A stretch of DNA of 64,000 bases from Candidatus Nitrosopumilus sp. (GTDB taxonomy: Archaea; Thermoproteota; Nitrososphaeria; Nitrososphaerales; Nitrosopumilaceae), in assembly GCA_016125975.1 (NCBI GenBank), contig JAEFCZ010000042.1, forward strand, positions 52,618 to 116,617. Direction: 5' to 3'. Position 1 is the first letter of the stretch; every line of letters starts with the position of its first letter. The notes under the pieces are model-generated. The model did no database searches. It was not told the origin of the DNA and saw only the letters and a list, made by a program, of their open reading frames with translations. Made by a program: the position numbers and the translations under genes. Shown piece after piece: positions 1 through 10,449 of the stretch.

Positions 1-712
1 TTGTTTGAAGACTACCTAATCGTATCAGAGTATCACGAATGTCTTTTGCACGTTCAAATTGTTGTAGTTCAGCAGCCTGATGCATATCTTCTTCTAATTT
101 TTTAGTAAAAATTTTTGTCTGGTTTTTTCCTTTGAGAATTTCTTCTAATGAAGCCACATGTTTAGGATATCTATCCTGAGCATCTTTGAACTCACATGGG
201 CCTTCACAATTTCCCAAGTGGTATTCAAGACATACTTTTTTTGGTAATGTTTTACAAATTCTAATTTGAAATGCCTTACGTAATGCACCAATAGTAAGTA
301 ATTTGGAACTACCTTGAGTAAAGGGACCAAAAATTTTTCCTTTGCCAAGAAATTTTCCATCTTTAGTACGTCTTGCAACTAATAATCTAGGATATTTTTC
401 ATCAGATATTCTAAGGTAGGTATATCGTTGTTGATCTTTTAATTCGATATTAAATCTAGGACGGTATTTTTTGATCATGTTTGATTCTAAAAGAAATGCT
501 TCACTTTCATTATCAGTCAGAACAAATTCAATATCAGAAATGTTTTGAACAAGTTTTTGAGTTTTATAATTTTGATTTTTTAGAAAATATGACTTTACAC
601 GTTTTTTGAGATTCTTTGCTTTACCAATGTAAATTATTTTTCCATCAGAATCTTTCATCAAATAAATTCCAGGATCAGTGGGAACAGTAATCTTTGAAAT
701 ATCAAAAGTCAT
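1..712 (-). CDS. uvrC: UvrC, excinuclease ABC subunit C, N-terminal part (runs off window)
   Basis: UvrC makes the two incisions flanking a lesion after UvrA and UvrB have loaded. I translated the minus strand from the ATG at 712 and the frame stays open to the window edge (237 codons). The N-terminus has the GIY-YIG nuclease signature (PGIYLMKDSDGKIIYIGKAK, about residues 14-33), and near the left edge a UVR-like stretch (AAELQQFERAKDIRD) that contacts UvrB. The ATG overlaps the uvrA stop as ATGA, so it is translationally coupled as the third gene of a uvrB-uvrA-uvrC operon. The C-terminal RNase H-like and HhH domains lie outside the window. The call is very secure; only completeness is unknown. 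Confidence 0.96.
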   Translation of the reverse strand, partial: MTFDISKITVPTDPGIYLMKDSDGKIIYIGKAKNLKKRVKSYFLKNQNYKTQKLVQNISDIEFVLTDNESEAFLLESNMIKKYRPRFNIELKDQQRYTYLRISDEKYPRLLVARRTKDGKFLGKGKIFGPFTQGSSKLLTIGALRKAFQIRICKTLPKKVCLEYHLGNCEGPCEFKDAQDRYPKHVASLEEILKGKNQTKIFTKKLEEDMHQAAELQQFERAKDIRDTLIRLGSLQT

Positions 713-3528
713 TTTTTAACTAGTTTCTTTAGATATTTCCCAGTATAACTGCCAGGAGCTTTTGCAATGTCTTTTGGTGTACCTGTAGCAACAATTCTAC
801 CACCTTCATCACCACCTTCAGGACCTAAATCAATTATCCAATCAGAATTTTTTATGACATCCATATTATGTTCAATTACCACTACAGTATTTCCAAGATT
901 GGTCAGTCTATTTAGAACATCTAACAATTTTTGAACATCTGCAAAATGAAGTCCAGTTGTAGGCTCATCTAGAATATACATGGTTTTTCCAGTGCCTCGT
1001 TTTGATAATTCTGAGGCTAGTTTTACTCTTTGAGCCTCACCACCGGACAATGTAGTTGAAGATTGTCCAAGTTTGATATATCCCAATCCAACATCATAGA
1101 TTGTTTGTAATTTTCTTTTTATTGCAGGAACATTTTCAAAGAAATTCAGAGCTTCATATACAGTCATGTCTAAAACGTCTGAGATATTTTTTCCTTTGTA
1201 TAGAACAGATAAAGTTTCAGAATTGTATCGCTTTCCTTTGCATTCATCACATTTTACATAAACATCAGAGAGAAATTGCATTTCAATTTGTTTTACTCCA
1301 TCACCGTCACATGCAAAACATCTTCCATCAGCAACATTAAATGAAAATTGTCCAGGAGCATATCCGCGTTCTTTTGATAATTCAGTATTTGCATACAATT
1401 CTCTAATTGGGGTAAATGCACCAATGTATGTGGCAGGATTTGATCTAGGAGTTCTTCCAATTGGAGATTGATCAATTGCTATAACCTTATCAATATTTTC
1501 CAAACCTACAATCTTTTTGTGATTTCCAGGTTTTACATTGGATTTGTAAAAGTGATTCTCTAGGGCTTTGAGTAAAATGTCATTAATCAAAGTAGATTTA
1601 CCAGAACCTGAAACACCAGTAATTGAAACAAAAAGACCCAAAGGAATTTCCACATCAATGTCTTTGAGATTATTTTCTGATGCTTTTTGTACAACAAGAG
1701 AGCCAGAATTGTTTCGGATTTTGTCTTCCAACATGATCAATGAATTATCTTTAAGATAATCACCAGTGACAGATTTGTGACCATTGAGAATTTGTTTAAC
1801 AGTTCCCTCAAAAACAACACTTCCGCCATTTACACCTGCACCTGGACCCAAATCTACCATCCAGTCTGAATTTCGTATAACTTCTTCGTCATGCTCTACT
1901 ACAATGACAGTATTTCCAAGATTTCGTAGTTTATTTAGCGTTTTAATTAATCTGGCATTATCTCTTTGATGAAGACCAATGGTGGGTTCATCCAGCACAT
2001 ACAAGACACCAGTAAGATTAGAGCCAATTTGAGTGGCTAGTCGAATTCTTTGAGATTCACCACCAGACAATGTTGAACTTAATCTGTTCAAAGTAAGATA
2101 ATTCAAACCAACATTCATTAAAAATTCAAGTCGTTCTTTGATTTCTTTTAGTACATCTCTTGCAATGTATTGTTCATTTTCAGTTAATTTCAATGTGGAA
2201 AAGAAATCATAACAATGATCAATTGATAAATCACAAACATCCATGATTCCTTTATTATTAATTTTTACCGCAAGAGATTCAGGTTTTAGTTTTTTACCAT
2301 CACATGCATTACATGGAGTATCTCTCATGAATTGTTTTAGCCATTCACGTTTTGATTCAGAATCAGTCTCCATAAAAACACGTTGAAGATTAGATAATAC
2401 CCCTTCAAAGGCATTAGTGTATTGCCATGAAGAGTCACCAGACTTTGAACGGTAGTTAAAATCGATCAAGTCATCAGTACCATACAAAATAATTTGAAGA
2501 TGCTTTGATTTTATTTTGTTTATTGGAGTCATCAAATCAAAACCAAACTTTTTTCCAACTGCCCTTAATGCCTGTCTTCTAAATGAAGAAAATCGTCCAC
2601 TCCAAGGAACAATTGCACCATCCAAAATAGATTTTGTTTTATCAGGTATCACTAAATCAGGATCAAACTCCATTTTAACACCAAGACCATTACATTCTTT
2701 ACACAAACCAAATGGGGAGTTGAATGAAAAATTCCTTGGCTCTAATTCACCGACAGTCAATCCGCAGTAAGGACAAGCATTGTTTTGTGAAAATATTTTT
2801 TCAGATTTTTCTGATGCAATCATCACATCTCCTTTTGATGCCTTGATAGCAGTATGAATAGCCTCAAACAATCTTGAGCGTTCTGATTTTTCAGTAGTGA
2901 TTCTGTCAACTACAATCTCAATATTGTGCCATTTTTGCCTATCAAGTGGAGGAATATCCTCATCTAGGCTCAAAATTTCACTATTTAGGCGTATTCTAGA
3001 ATAACCATCTTTTTTGATTTGTTCAAATAATTTCTCATAGGTTCCTTTTTTTCTTTGAATGATAGGCGATAAAACCAGGATTTTTTTTCCGGAGAATTCC
3101 CTTAGTACAGAATCACAAATAGTTTCTACAGACTGGGTAGATATTTTTCGTCCACAATTAGTACAATAAGATATACCAATTCTTGCATAAAGCAGTCTCA
3201 TGTAATCATAAATTTCAGTAGTAGTTCCAACTGTAGAACGAGGGTTTTTACTAGTTGTCTTTTGTTGAATTGAGATTGCAGGTGATAGTCCTTCAATAGA
3301 ATCAACATCAGGTTTATCCATCATCTCTAGAAATTGACGGGCATATGCAGAAAGAGATTCAACATATCGTCTCTGACCTTCAGCATAGATGGTATCAAAG
3401 GCCAAAGTAGATTTTCCAGAACCAGACAATCCACTAATTACAATTAGTTTATTTTTTGGAATATCAATGTCAATGTTTTTAAGATTATGATGATGTGCAC
3501 CACGAATTTTTAATTTATCTTCGGTCAT
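709..3528 (-). CDS. uvrA: UvrA, excinuclease ABC subunit A
   Basis: This is the DNA-damage sensor ATPase of nucleotide excision repair. At 939 aa it has the usual full length. It shows two ABC modules: Walker [10 protein letters not shown] at about residues 33-41 and GVSGSGKST at about 636-644, with signatures LSGGESQR (about 487) and LSGGEAQR (about 827). Zinc-binding CxxC pairs occur at about 122, 252-280 and 737-760, as in the family. Its start lies inside the 3' end of uvrB (14-bp overlap) and its stop overlaps the uvrC start, so the three genes form one transcription unit. UvrABC is bacterial in origin and is found in some mesophilic archaea including Thaumarchaeota (family knowledge). 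Confidence 0.98.
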   Translation of the reverse strand: MTEDKLKIRGAHHHNLKNIDIDIPKNKLIVISGLSGSGKSTLAFDTIYAEGQRRYVESLSAYARQFLEMMDKPDVDSIEGLSPAISIQQKTTSKNPRSTVGTTTEIYDYMRLLYARIGISYCTNCGRKISTQSVETICDSVLREFSGKKILVLSPIIQRKKGTYEKLFEQIKKDGYSRIRLNSEILSLDEDIPPLDRQKWHNIEIVVDRITTEKSERSRLFEAIHTAIKASKGDVMIASEKSEKIFSQNNACPYCGLTVGELEPRNFSFNSPFGLCKECNGLGVKMEFDPDLVIPDKTKSILDGAIVPWSGRFSSFRRQALRAVGKKFGFDLMTPINKIKSKHLQIILYGTDDLIDFNYRSKSGDSSWQYTNAFEGVLSNLQRVFMETDSESKREWLKQFMRDTPCNACDGKKLKPESLAVKINNKGIMDVCDLSIDHCYDFFSTLKLTENEQYIARDVLKEIKERLEFLMNVGLNYLTLNRLSSTLSGGESQRIRLATQIGSNLTGVLYVLDEPTIGLHQRDNARLIKTLNKLRNLGNTVIVVEHDEEVIRNSDWMVDLGPGAGVNGGSVVFEGTVKQILNGHKSVTGDYLKDNSLIMLEDKIRNNSGSLVVQKASENNLKDIDVEIPLGLFVSITGVSGSGKSTLINDILLKALENHFYKSNVKPGNHKKIVGLENIDKVIAIDQSPIGRTPRSNPATYIGAFTPIRELYANTELSKERGYAPGQFSFNVADGRCFACDGDGVKQIEMQFLSDVYVKCDECKGKRYNSETLSVLYKGKNISDVLDMTVYEALNFFENVPAIKRKLQTIYDVGLGYIKLGQSSTTLSGGEAQRVKLASELSKRGTGKTMYILDEPTTGLHFADVQKLLDVLNRLTNLGNTVVVIEHNMDVIKNSDWIIDLGPEGGDEGGRIVATGTPKDIAKAPGSYTGKYLKKLVKK

Positions 3529-5476
3529 TTTTTATTTCAATCTCCTTTTCTAGTCTTTTTATTCTATCTCTACATTCAATTGCACGTTCAAAATCTAAAT
3601 CTTCAGAATATTTTTTCATCTGAGCTTCTAAATCGATAATATCAGTAGCAATATCATGAGTTGATTTTAATTTTGAATCATCAAGTGTTGTAACTTGTTC
3701 TGGAACAGACTTGATAATTGTTTTTGGAGTTATGCCATAATCTTTGTTGTATTGAATTTGTTTTTCTCTACGACGCTTTGTTTCACTCATTGCATTTTTC
3801 ATTGATTGGGTAGTAGTATCAGCATACATGACGACATTTCCATTTTCATTTCTTGCAGCCCTACCAAAAGTTTGAATCAAACTGGTAAAATTCCTAAGAA
3901 ATCCTTCCTTATCAGCATCCAATATTGCAACAAGAGATACCTCTGGAATATCCAATCCTTCCCTTAGCAAATTAATTCCAACTAGAACATCAAATTCTCC
4001 CAGACGTAATTGCCTGATTAACTCAGTTCTCTGTAATCCTTCAATTTCAGAGTGCATATATCGTACACGAACTTGTTTTTTTGAGAGATATTCAGCCAGA
4101 TCTTCAGCCATCCTTTTAGTCAGAGTAGTGACTAAAACACGCTCAGATTTTGCTACTTTTTTATTGATTTCTTCGATCAAGTCATCCATTTGGTTTTTTG
4201 TAGGTCTAATCTCGACTTTAGGGTCCAATAATCCAGTTGGTCTTACTAGTTGTTCAGCAATATGAGATGAGATTTTCTTTTCATATTCAGCAGGAGTTGC
4301 TGAAACAAAGATTGTGTTTTGAATGTATTTTTCAAATTCTTCAAATTTTAGCGGACGATTATCATATGCACTTGGCAGCCTAAATCCATATGTGACTAGT
4401 TCTTTTTTTCTAGAATGATCACCTTTGTACATTCCATGTAGTTGTGGTAACGTAACATGGGATTCATCAATTACTAACAAATAATCATCACCAAAAAAAT
4501 CCATCAGACAAAATGCTTTTTCACCAGCCTTTCGTCCATCAAAGTGTCTAGAATAGTTTTCAATACCAGAACAATACCCTAATTCTTCAATCATTTCCAA
4601 ATCATACTTTGTTCTCATCTCTAGTCTCTGTTTTTCTAATTCATTTAATTCAGGTAATCGTTTCTTGAGTTCATCTTTAATTGATTGTACTGCTTTTTTT
4701 CTAACATCTTTTGCAATAAGATAATGTTTTGCAGGGAAAATTTTCATTTGGTCAATCTTCTTTTTTTCTTTTAGCGAAACATGATCAAGTAAAGAAATCT
4801 TTTCTACTTCATCACCAAACATAGAAATTCTTACAAGATCTTCAGAATATGCAGGAGTAATGTCAATTGTATCGCCCTTTACTCTAAAGTTTCCGGGAGC
4901 TACTTCAGTATCATTTCTCTCATATCGTGCATCAACTAGTTGTCTAATGAGTTCGTTTCGTTTAATTTCATCACCTGCATTAATTATAATTGCTAAATCT
5001 TCCCAATCTTTGGGATTACCAAGAGAGTAGATACATGAAACAGTAGAGACAATTATTGTAGGCTCACCTGAGAGCAACATTGCAGTTGCCTCTAGTCTTA
5101 ATTTTTCAATTTTTTCATTTATCTGAGTGTCTTTTTCGATGTAAGTATCAGTTTGAGGAAGATAACTTTCAGGTTGATAATAGTCATAATACGATACAAA
5201 ATATCCAACATTATTTTTTGGAAAGAATTGTTTTAGTTCTGAGTATAGTTGAGCTGCAAGTGTTTTGTTATGAGATATGACCAGAGTGTTTTTTCCGGTT
5301 CTTGCAATAACATTTGCAACAGAGAATGTCTTTCCACTACCAGTTACACCCAACAATGTTTGAACGGTCTTGTTTTTGACTCCCTTGACTAGTGTATCAA
5401 TTGCTTGAGGTTGATCACCTGTAGGGGCATATTCAGATGCTAATTCAAATTGAGTTATTTGTTCCAACAGGTACAA
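3515..5476 (-). CDS. uvrB: UvrB, excinuclease ABC subunit B
   Basis: UvrB is the DNA-loading helicase-like ATPase that verifies damage and recruits UvrC. The 653-aa protein has Walker A GVTGSGKT at residues 43-50, the tyrosine-rich beta-hairpin (VSYYDYYQPESYLPQTDTY, about 95-113), a DESH Walker B near 339, helicase motif VI (QTFGRAARN) and a C-terminal UVR domain (about 620-650). The start at 5476 is a TTG; a second TTG three codons later is possible. A TATA-like ATTTAAAG lies around 5490-5500, so the transcript may be nearly leaderless. It is the first gene of the uvrBAC operon. Confidence 0.98.
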   Translation of the reverse strand: MYLLEQITQFELASEYAPTGDQPQAIDTLVKGVKNKTVQTLLGVTGSGKTFSVANVIARTGKNTLVISHNKTLAAQLYSELKQFFPKNNVGYFVSYYDYYQPESYLPQTDTYIEKDTQINEKIEKLRLEATAMLLSGEPTIIVSTVSCIYSLGNPKDWEDLAIIINAGDEIKRNELIRQLVDARYERNDTEVAPGNFRVKGDTIDITPAYSEDLVRISMFGDEVEKISLLDHVSLKEKKKIDQMKIFPAKHYLIAKDVRKKAVQSIKDELKKRLPELNELEKQRLEMRTKYDLEMIEELGYCSGIENYSRHFDGRKAGEKAFCLMDFFGDDYLLVIDESHVTLPQLHGMYKGDHSRKKELVTYGFRLPSAYDNRPLKFEEFEKYIQNTIFVSATPAEYEKKISSHIAEQLVRPTGLLDPKVEIRPTKNQMDDLIEEINKKVAKSERVLVTTLTKRMAEDLAEYLSKKQVRVRYMHSEIEGLQRTELIRQLRLGEFDVLVGINLLREGLDIPEVSLVAILDADKEGFLRNFTSLIQTFGRAARNENGNVVMYADTTTQSMKNAMSETKRRREKQIQYNKDYGITPKTIIKSVPEQVTTLDDSKLKSTHDIATDIIDLEAQMKKYSEDLDFERAIECRDRIKRLEKEIEIKNDRR

Positions 5477-5516
5477 TCCCCAAAAACTGAATTTAAAGCA
5501 ATGGTGATATCAAAAA

Positions 5517-6140
5517 CTACCAAACAGGTTCATCGATCATTTTTAGGCCATCAGTGGTTTCCTCAAAGCCCATAATTTTCAAAGTTTCCTTAGATGTAGG
5601 AGAATTTCTTTCTAGAATTTTTTGTGCTAAAATTTGTCTAGAATAAGAGCGTAATTGCTGACCAATTTTGTATTTTCCTTTAATTGATTCAGGAATCACC
5701 TTGATAACTGCAACCTCGTCCAATACTAGATCATTATTTTGTATTGGAATGTAATTGCCTTCAGGTTGATACTTTTTCATTAGTTCATTAAGTCCAAGAG
5801 CCTTTTCATCATCATCGTCAACAAAAACTGCTTTTCCTTTGATTACCACACTGATGTACAAAGTATCTGCTTGAGATGCATCAGTAGGATGTGAAAAATA
5901 TGAAGGTAAAAATTCCAATTCTCTATCTACTTCAAATCCGACTTTGTTGTTTCTTGAAATATTATCTAATTTTTCGCCACTAGTATACGAATGCATGTAA
6001 ATTGAATCATCAACAAATGCAAAATTCATAGGAATGATTTGAGGGTAACCATTCTCATCAATGCTTGCTATACGGCCAACGTGTTCTTCAGAAAGAAATT
6101 CTTTTATTTTTTCATAGGACTTTATTTCAAGACGCCCCAC
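5517..6140 (-). CDS. Pyridoxamine 5'-phosphate oxidase family (FMN-binding) protein
   Basis: The 207-aa protein has the split-barrel flavin-binding pattern of the PPOX superfamily: an N-terminal helix, then GRIASIDENGYPQIIPMNF at about residues 22-40, followed by YMHSYTSGEKLDNI and VGFEVD. Archaeal members bind FMN or F420 and most have no assigned substrate. The C-terminal 60 residues (QLRSYSRQILAQKILER and onward) extend beyond the core barrel. It lies just upstream of uvrB on the same strand with a 40-bp gap that contains the uvrB TATA-like element, so independent transcription is likely. I cannot assign a substrate. Confidence 0.85.
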   Translation of the reverse strand: MGRLEIKSYEKIKEFLSEEHVGRIASIDENGYPQIIPMNFAFVDDSIYMHSYTSGEKLDNISRNNKVGFEVDRELEFLPSYFSHPTDASQADTLYISVVIKGKAVFVDDDDEKALGLNELMKKYQPEGNYIPIQNNDLVLDEVAVIKVIPESIKGKYKIGQQLRSYSRQILAQKILERNSPTSKETLKIMGFEETTDGLKMIDEPVW

Positions 6141-6209
6141 TAGTTTCAGATCAGTTGTGATTTGTGAATTGATCTAATAAACTTAATGTAACAAAATATA
6201 CAAAAAACT

Positions 6210-6428
6210 ATGCGTGACCCATATCTTGACGAATTAAAAAGTGAATTCAATAAATACACAAATGATTTAAAAAAATTAAAAAAGAAACTTCTAAAAACAG
6301 ATTCATCACAAGAACAAGAAAAAATGATCAGACAAATAGACAATATTGCAAAACAAATGGAGAATAATCAAAAACAGTCTGCAAAGGTCACAAAATCAAG
6401 AATTAAGGAAAGACGGTTAAAAAAATAA
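6210..6428 (+). CDS. Small basic coiled-coil protein, unknown
   Basis: This is a 72-aa, Lys/Glu/Gln-rich protein predicted to be almost entirely helical (heptad-like pattern from about residue 8 to 60) with a basic tail RIKERRLKK. I recognise no domain. It is divergent from the PPOX gene across a 69-bp spacer with TATA-like AT-rich sequence (around 6183-6200), giving a short leader. Its codon use matches the neighbourhood, so it is probably expressed. Function is unknown. Confidence 0.7.
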   Translation: MRDPYLDELKSEFNKYTNDLKKLKKKLLKTDSSQEQEKMIRQIDNIAKQMENNQKQSAKVTKSRIKERRLKK

Positions 6429-6429
6429 T

Positions 6430-6519
6430 CTAATCTTCTTTGTCAAGTTCTTGTGCCAATGCCTTGATTTCTAAAATTCTACAAGACAGTTCATTGCATT
6501 CAGTTTCATAGTTGCCCAT
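6430..6519 (-). CDS. Possible 29-aa microprotein
   Basis: A short open frame MGNYETECNELSCRILEIK... ends with acidic residues and a TAG at 6430-6432, directly against the end of the preceding plus-strand gene. It has an ATG start and an AT-rich upstream region with TATA-like sequence. Its composition is protein-like and helical, with two cysteines. At this length the call rests only on composition and placement, and it could be chance. Confidence 0.4.
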   Translation of the reverse strand: MGNYETECNELSCRILEIKALAQELDKED

Positions 6520-6614
6520 ATTAATAAATTACAAAAAATATCAAAAAAATACAAACGTCCTAAAACTTGACTTTATTCATCCAATTTTTTTAATTAAATA
6601 AAATCACTTAATTT

Positions 6615-7055
6615 ATGATAAATTCTACAAGAATTATGGTCGAGTTTGATGAAGAGCGAGAAGAAGCTACCAATCAAGTATTGGATTTACTTGAAGAGTG
6701 GGGAACAGAATCAAAGTTCATCTGGTTTAGAGAACTACATAGAATCACAAACATTGACAAAGGATTACTACGAAACATCCTCAATGAATTAAAAAAATCA
6801 AAAGAAATCAAAGAGATGCATGGGACAAATAATAGAATATTTTTCTGTCTTCGAAAGTATTACATCAAATGCAGGGATGTTGAATTTAGATTCAAAGGAA
6901 AAGAAATAATGCTCAGAGATGGAAGCAAGACCAAAATTATTGCAGGTGCAACAAAGGCAACTGAGCGTACAAGAAAAAGATTAGAAAAACAGAGAAACAA
7001 ACGTAGAGCAAAATCATTTACAAAAGCAAAAAACAAGAGACCGCACAAATCATAA
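6615..7055 (+). CDS. Winged-helix-like protein with basic tail, unknown
   Basis: The 146-aa protein has an N-terminal region (about residues 8-75) with a winged-helix pattern: WFRELHRITNIDKGLLRNIL as a putative helix-turn-helix, then a wing-like segment around HGTNNRIFF. The last 40 residues are strongly basic (TRKRLEKQRNKRRAKSFTK), suggesting nucleic-acid binding. The start ATG at 6615 has an in-frame ATG at residue 8 as an alternative. Its 3' end overlaps the convergent gene by 6 bp. A DNA- or RNA-binding role is inference. Confidence 0.7.
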   Translation: MINSTRIMVEFDEEREEATNQVLDLLEEWGTESKFIWFRELHRITNIDKGLLRNILNELKKSKEIKEMHGTNNRIFFCLRKYYIKCRDVEFRFKGKEIMLRDGSKTKIIAGATKATERTRKRLEKQRNKRRAKSFTKAKNKRPHKS

Positions 7056-7295
7056 GGAATCTTCTGCTTGTCTTCTTGCAAAATTAGATTCTGCTCGTTT
7101 TAGTTTTGCAGACTCAGCAACATCTTCAGTCATATCATAGAGTTCGTGAAGTTGCATATCAGGACTCAGTACATCTTCTTTTTCATCTTCTAGTTCAAGT
7201 TCCAAATTTGCCAGAATTTCTACATTTTCTTCTAAAATGTCAAGGCATTTTTTTACAGATTCAGGAAGGTCGTCATCCATCACATATTGTAACAA
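7050..7295 (-). CDS. Small acidic helical protein, unknown
   Basis: The 81-aa protein is rich in Glu, Asp and Leu, with predicted long helices (KKCLDILEENVEILANLELE). I considered UPF0147 because of the small helical acidic fold, but the conserved motifs do not clearly match, so I leave it unassigned. It is convergent with the basic winged-helix-like gene, with a 6-bp overlap of the 3' ends. Confidence 0.65.
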   Translation of the reverse strand: MLQYVMDDDLPESVKKCLDILEENVEILANLELELEDEKEDVLSPDMQLHELYDMTEDVAESAKLKRAESNFARRQAEDSL

Positions 7296-7339
7296 ATAGT
7301 AAAGTAAATGATTTTCTGTATGTTATAGAATAGAACGCC

Positions 7340-8434
7340 TTATTGTTTGGCTTTTTCTCTCAAGGCAGGCATTACATGACTGGCAAATTTGTCAATAGAG
7401 CCAAAGTAATTCTTACCCCAGAATCTAATCACAAAGTGATTGACACCTGCATCCATGAATCTTTCAAATGTAGGAATGATGTCATCAGGAGTTCCAACTG
7501 CAGTTGAAGAACGTGCAACTGGTTCAGGAATTTTAGTAGCTGCTTCTCTCATCTTTACAATCCAATCTTGATTAGACATTGAATATTCTGTAAAGTATTT
7601 TCTAAAGTCAAAGCCTTCAATTTCTTTTAGACCATGAACACGAAGAATTTCTGGTTTAAACAAACTTACTTTGACAGCTTCTTTCATTCTTGCCCATGAC
7701 TCTTCTGCATCTTCAGAAAAGTAGACATCAATGTCAAGGGCGTATTGGAAATTATCTTTTTCTTCTTGAGTTCTATTATTTTCATCCATGGATACTTGAA
7801 TTTGTTTTGCATGATCTTCAAAGAGTTCTGGTGTGTAACCAATTGGCAACCAACCATCACCAAGTTTTCCAGTTAATGCAAGTGTACGTTTACCACCAGA
7901 TGCCATGTAAGTTGGTGGACGTGGTTTTCTAATTGGAGGCGCTTGTAAACATGCACCTTCAAGTTTGTAATATTTTCCCTCATAATCTACGGTGTTATCA
8001 GGAGTTGATTCGTATAATGTATGAATAGTTTCAATTTGTTCTTCCCATTTTGAAACTGGTTTTTCAAATGGAATACAAAATTCTTTTAGATTCTGAGCTT
8101 CACCTGCACCAATTCCAAGAATTGCTCTGCCTTTTGAAACTCTATCAAGTGTGATTGCAGCAAGTGCAATGTTTGATGGGTGTCTTCGGATTGCATCAGT
8201 AACACAAGTTCCAAGTTCAACATTGTTTGTAACTGCAGCAATAGCTGAAAGCATAACCCATGGATCCAATACAATAGCATTTTTCCATTGTGGTACATTG
8301 GTGTGATCCATATAGAAAATAGAATCATAGCCAGTTTTGTCAGCAAGCATACATGCAGTTAAGATTTGGTCTTCAGTGTATCCGGCTCTTGCAACATTTA
8401 GACCGTTTTGAATACCAAATTTGAGTTGAGTCAT
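7340..8434 (-). CDS. LLM-class (F420- or flavin-dependent) oxidoreductase
   Basis: This is a TIM-barrel oxidoreductase of the luciferase-like / methylene-tetrahydromethanopterin-reductase family, which in archaea usually transfers hydride with F420. Visible hallmarks are an N-terminal MTQLKFGIQNG strand, YDSIFYMDHTNV, the GTCVTDAIRRHPSNIALAA segment, RAILGIGAGEAQN, and a C-terminal DAGVNHFVIRFWG. I chose the ATG at 8434 rather than the longer frame from 8473, because the extra 13 residues are hydrophobic filler and the family starts with this strand. TATA-like AATACTTATTTATG lies at about 8455-8468. The substrate is unknown. Confidence 0.88.
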   Translation of the reverse strand: MTQLKFGIQNGLNVARAGYTEDQILTACMLADKTGYDSIFYMDHTNVPQWKNAIVLDPWVMLSAIAAVTNNVELGTCVTDAIRRHPSNIALAAITLDRVSKGRAILGIGAGEAQNLKEFCIPFEKPVSKWEEQIETIHTLYESTPDNTVDYEGKYYKLEGACLQAPPIRKPRPPTYMASGGKRTLALTGKLGDGWLPIGYTPELFEDHAKQIQVSMDENNRTQEEKDNFQYALDIDVYFSEDAEESWARMKEAVKVSLFKPEILRVHGLKEIEGFDFRKYFTEYSMSNQDWIVKMREAATKIPEPVARSSTAVGTPDDIIPTFERFMDAGVNHFVIRFWGKNYFGSIDKFASHVMPALREKAKQ

Positions 8435-8538
8435 GTAATGAACAATGATAATTAGCATAAATAAGTATTTCAAGACAACGTACCAATCAACGTATTCAAA
8501 AAATCAATACGAAATTCGTTAAAATAACTTAAAAAAAA

Positions 8539-10419
8539 TCAAACTACGATAATACCAGATTTTACCAAGTATTCTATACCATTAACAAATGTAGAATCAT
8601 CAATTGTACCATCTGCCCACCATCCTGCGTTGTTCTTTATCCATGCTGGAATTTCATTAGAATCTGAACCTTCACCTTGAGATGTTGGTGGAATTTTTAG
8701 AATGTCTTCTTTAATCAGGAATTGAATTCCTTGAATAAAAGAATCATCATTGATTGTACCTTCTGCCCACCATCCTGCGTTGTTTTTGATCCAATCAGGT
8801 ACAGAAGGTTTTGATTCACCAACAGTAATTGAACCGATCATCCACGGATGAAGTGTACAATAATAATCAAAAGTTCCATTTTCTTCAAATTTGAAGGAGA
8901 ACTTATCTCCAGCAGATATAACTCCACTATCAAAGATACCAGAAGAACCTTCATCTGGAGTTCCAGAGGTTACTGTATGTGCAGAACAATCCTTGTTATC
9001 CCACAATACAACTTGATTAGACTCAATATTCAGATTGTGGGAAATATAACAAGAATTATCATTCTCACATCCAGGTAATGCAGAGCCTACTGTAATATCA
9101 ATAAAGTGATCACCTTCAATCTCTTCTTTTAGTTCAGAGACTTTGAATGAAAATTCTCCCGAGGTGTCAAAATTATTAACATTTGATATCCTTACAAGTG
9201 CAGCTCCAACTTCATTAAAACTTACTTTAAGAGAATCTGTTCCATCAGGGGCTTCTAATTCTTTTTTTGATTCTATTAAGTTACCATTAAGAAAAATATC
9301 TAGATCATAAACATTTTGTTGGATGATTGCATTAGAAACAGGATCATGGAATTCTATATGCAATGTAACATCATTATTTGGATTAATTTTTCCTTTTGGA
9401 GATATAGATAAATGAAATTTCCAGTCTTCTTCAGATGATAATTGAATAATTTTATCACCTTCTTCTAATGATGCATCACTTTTTTGAACATCTCGTAGTT
9501 TACCCGATTGTATACCAAAAATCATTTTTTCGTTTAGATAAGAAGGGTTTTCATCAATCATTTTTAGTAATTTTTTTGATGAAAGTAAAAAGTGAATAAC
9601 AATTTCATCGTCACCAGAACGATCAATGGTACCAAAATAAGAGATGCCATTTACAGTTAACAAAATTTCATGGTTTTCAAAAATATCCACTGTTTTTGGA
9701 AGATAATATTCAGCATGAACAAATGGTATTGATTCAATAAAGTTTTCATCCCAATTAAAGGGCATTTGTGCAGTGAGTTTTTTGTCTCTTTGATCATAGT
9801 GAAAGTTTTCTATTTTATCAAAATATGTTGCAAACATCAAATCATGAGTTACATCATCAATGTCTATGGAAAATGGAATGAATTCTCCTATAGTAAACAA
9901 AATTTGAAATGTGGTATTAGTTCCAGATACGGGTTCACTATCAATGGACAATAATGTCATTTGAACATCAACCAGACCCCCTTCCAAAAATAATGGAGCC
10001 TCAATAGTCAGAGGGGAATCATTTGAGGCTAACCAGACACCATTTTCCATAGTTTCACCCAAGAAATTTAGATTTTGACTAGGTACAATTAACATCTGTA
10101 TTTTTTCATCAGGTGAATACACATCAAAGTCTACAACTAGATTTCCTTGCCCATCAAAGATCTCAACACTATGTTCAGTACCTAAAACTACTTGTCCAGT
10201 ATCATCATTAATTGTGGTAATATCAAAAATAATATGCTCTTCATTACCTTCTAAAATGGAAGGGTTTGTTTCTAATTCTATTTTGAAATAGTTTTGATTA
10301 ATAAAAAGAACATCACTTGATTCGCTACCAGAACCACCACTATATGCAAATTGTGACATTCCAAAAGTAAGAAGGATTAAAAAAAATACCAATAAAAATT
10401 TCTGATTCATGTTGTACAT
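8539..10419 (-). CDS. Secreted cupredoxin (plastocyanin-like) protein with two tryptophan-rich repeats
   Basis: The 626-aa protein starts with a signal peptide (FLLVFFLILLTFGMSQFAYS). Residues about 436-535 form a type I copper domain, with ligands readable as His in CSAHTVTSG and Cys-His-Met in YYCTLHPWM. The C-terminus carries two copies of a repeat of about 38 residues (PDWIKNNAGWWAEGTINDDS and PAWIKNNAGWWADGTIDDST). The N-terminal 400 residues look like extracellular beta-sandwich domains. Plastocyanin-like proteins serve electron transfer or copper binding at the surface of ammonia-oxidising archaea (family knowledge). It follows the His/Asp-rich protein by 30 bp and has its own TATA-like run near 10435-10448. 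A second ATG sits three codons into the frame. Confidence 0.88.
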   Translation of the reverse strand: MYNMNQKFLLVFFLILLTFGMSQFAYSGGSGSESSDVLFINQNYFKIELETNPSILEGNEEHIIFDITTINDDTGQVVLGTEHSVEIFDGQGNLVVDFDVYSPDEKIQMLIVPSQNLNFLGETMENGVWLASNDSPLTIEAPLFLEGGLVDVQMTLLSIDSEPVSGTNTTFQILFTIGEFIPFSIDIDDVTHDLMFATYFDKIENFHYDQRDKKLTAQMPFNWDENFIESIPFVHAEYYLPKTVDIFENHEILLTVNGISYFGTIDRSGDDEIVIHFLLSSKKLLKMIDENPSYLNEKMIFGIQSGKLRDVQKSDASLEEGDKIIQLSSEEDWKFHLSISPKGKINPNNDVTLHIEFHDPVSNAIIQQNVYDLDIFLNGNLIESKKELEAPDGTDSLKVSFNEVGAALVRISNVNNFDTSGEFSFKVSELKEEIEGDHFIDITVGSALPGCENDNSCYISHNLNIESNQVVLWDNKDCSAHTVTSGTPDEGSSGIFDSGVISAGDKFSFKFEENGTFDYYCTLHPWMIGSITVGESKPSVPDWIKNNAGWWAEGTINDDSFIQGIQFLIKEDILKIPPTSQGEGSDSNEIPAWIKNNAGWWADGTIDDSTFVNGIEYLVKSGIIVV

Positions 10420-10449
10420 GTTGGAAAATATTTTACATATAAAATATAT

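Noticed and set aside
7050..7295. UPF0147 assignment for the small acidic protein
   Set aside because: Size and helical nature fit, but the conserved residues do not align convincingly.
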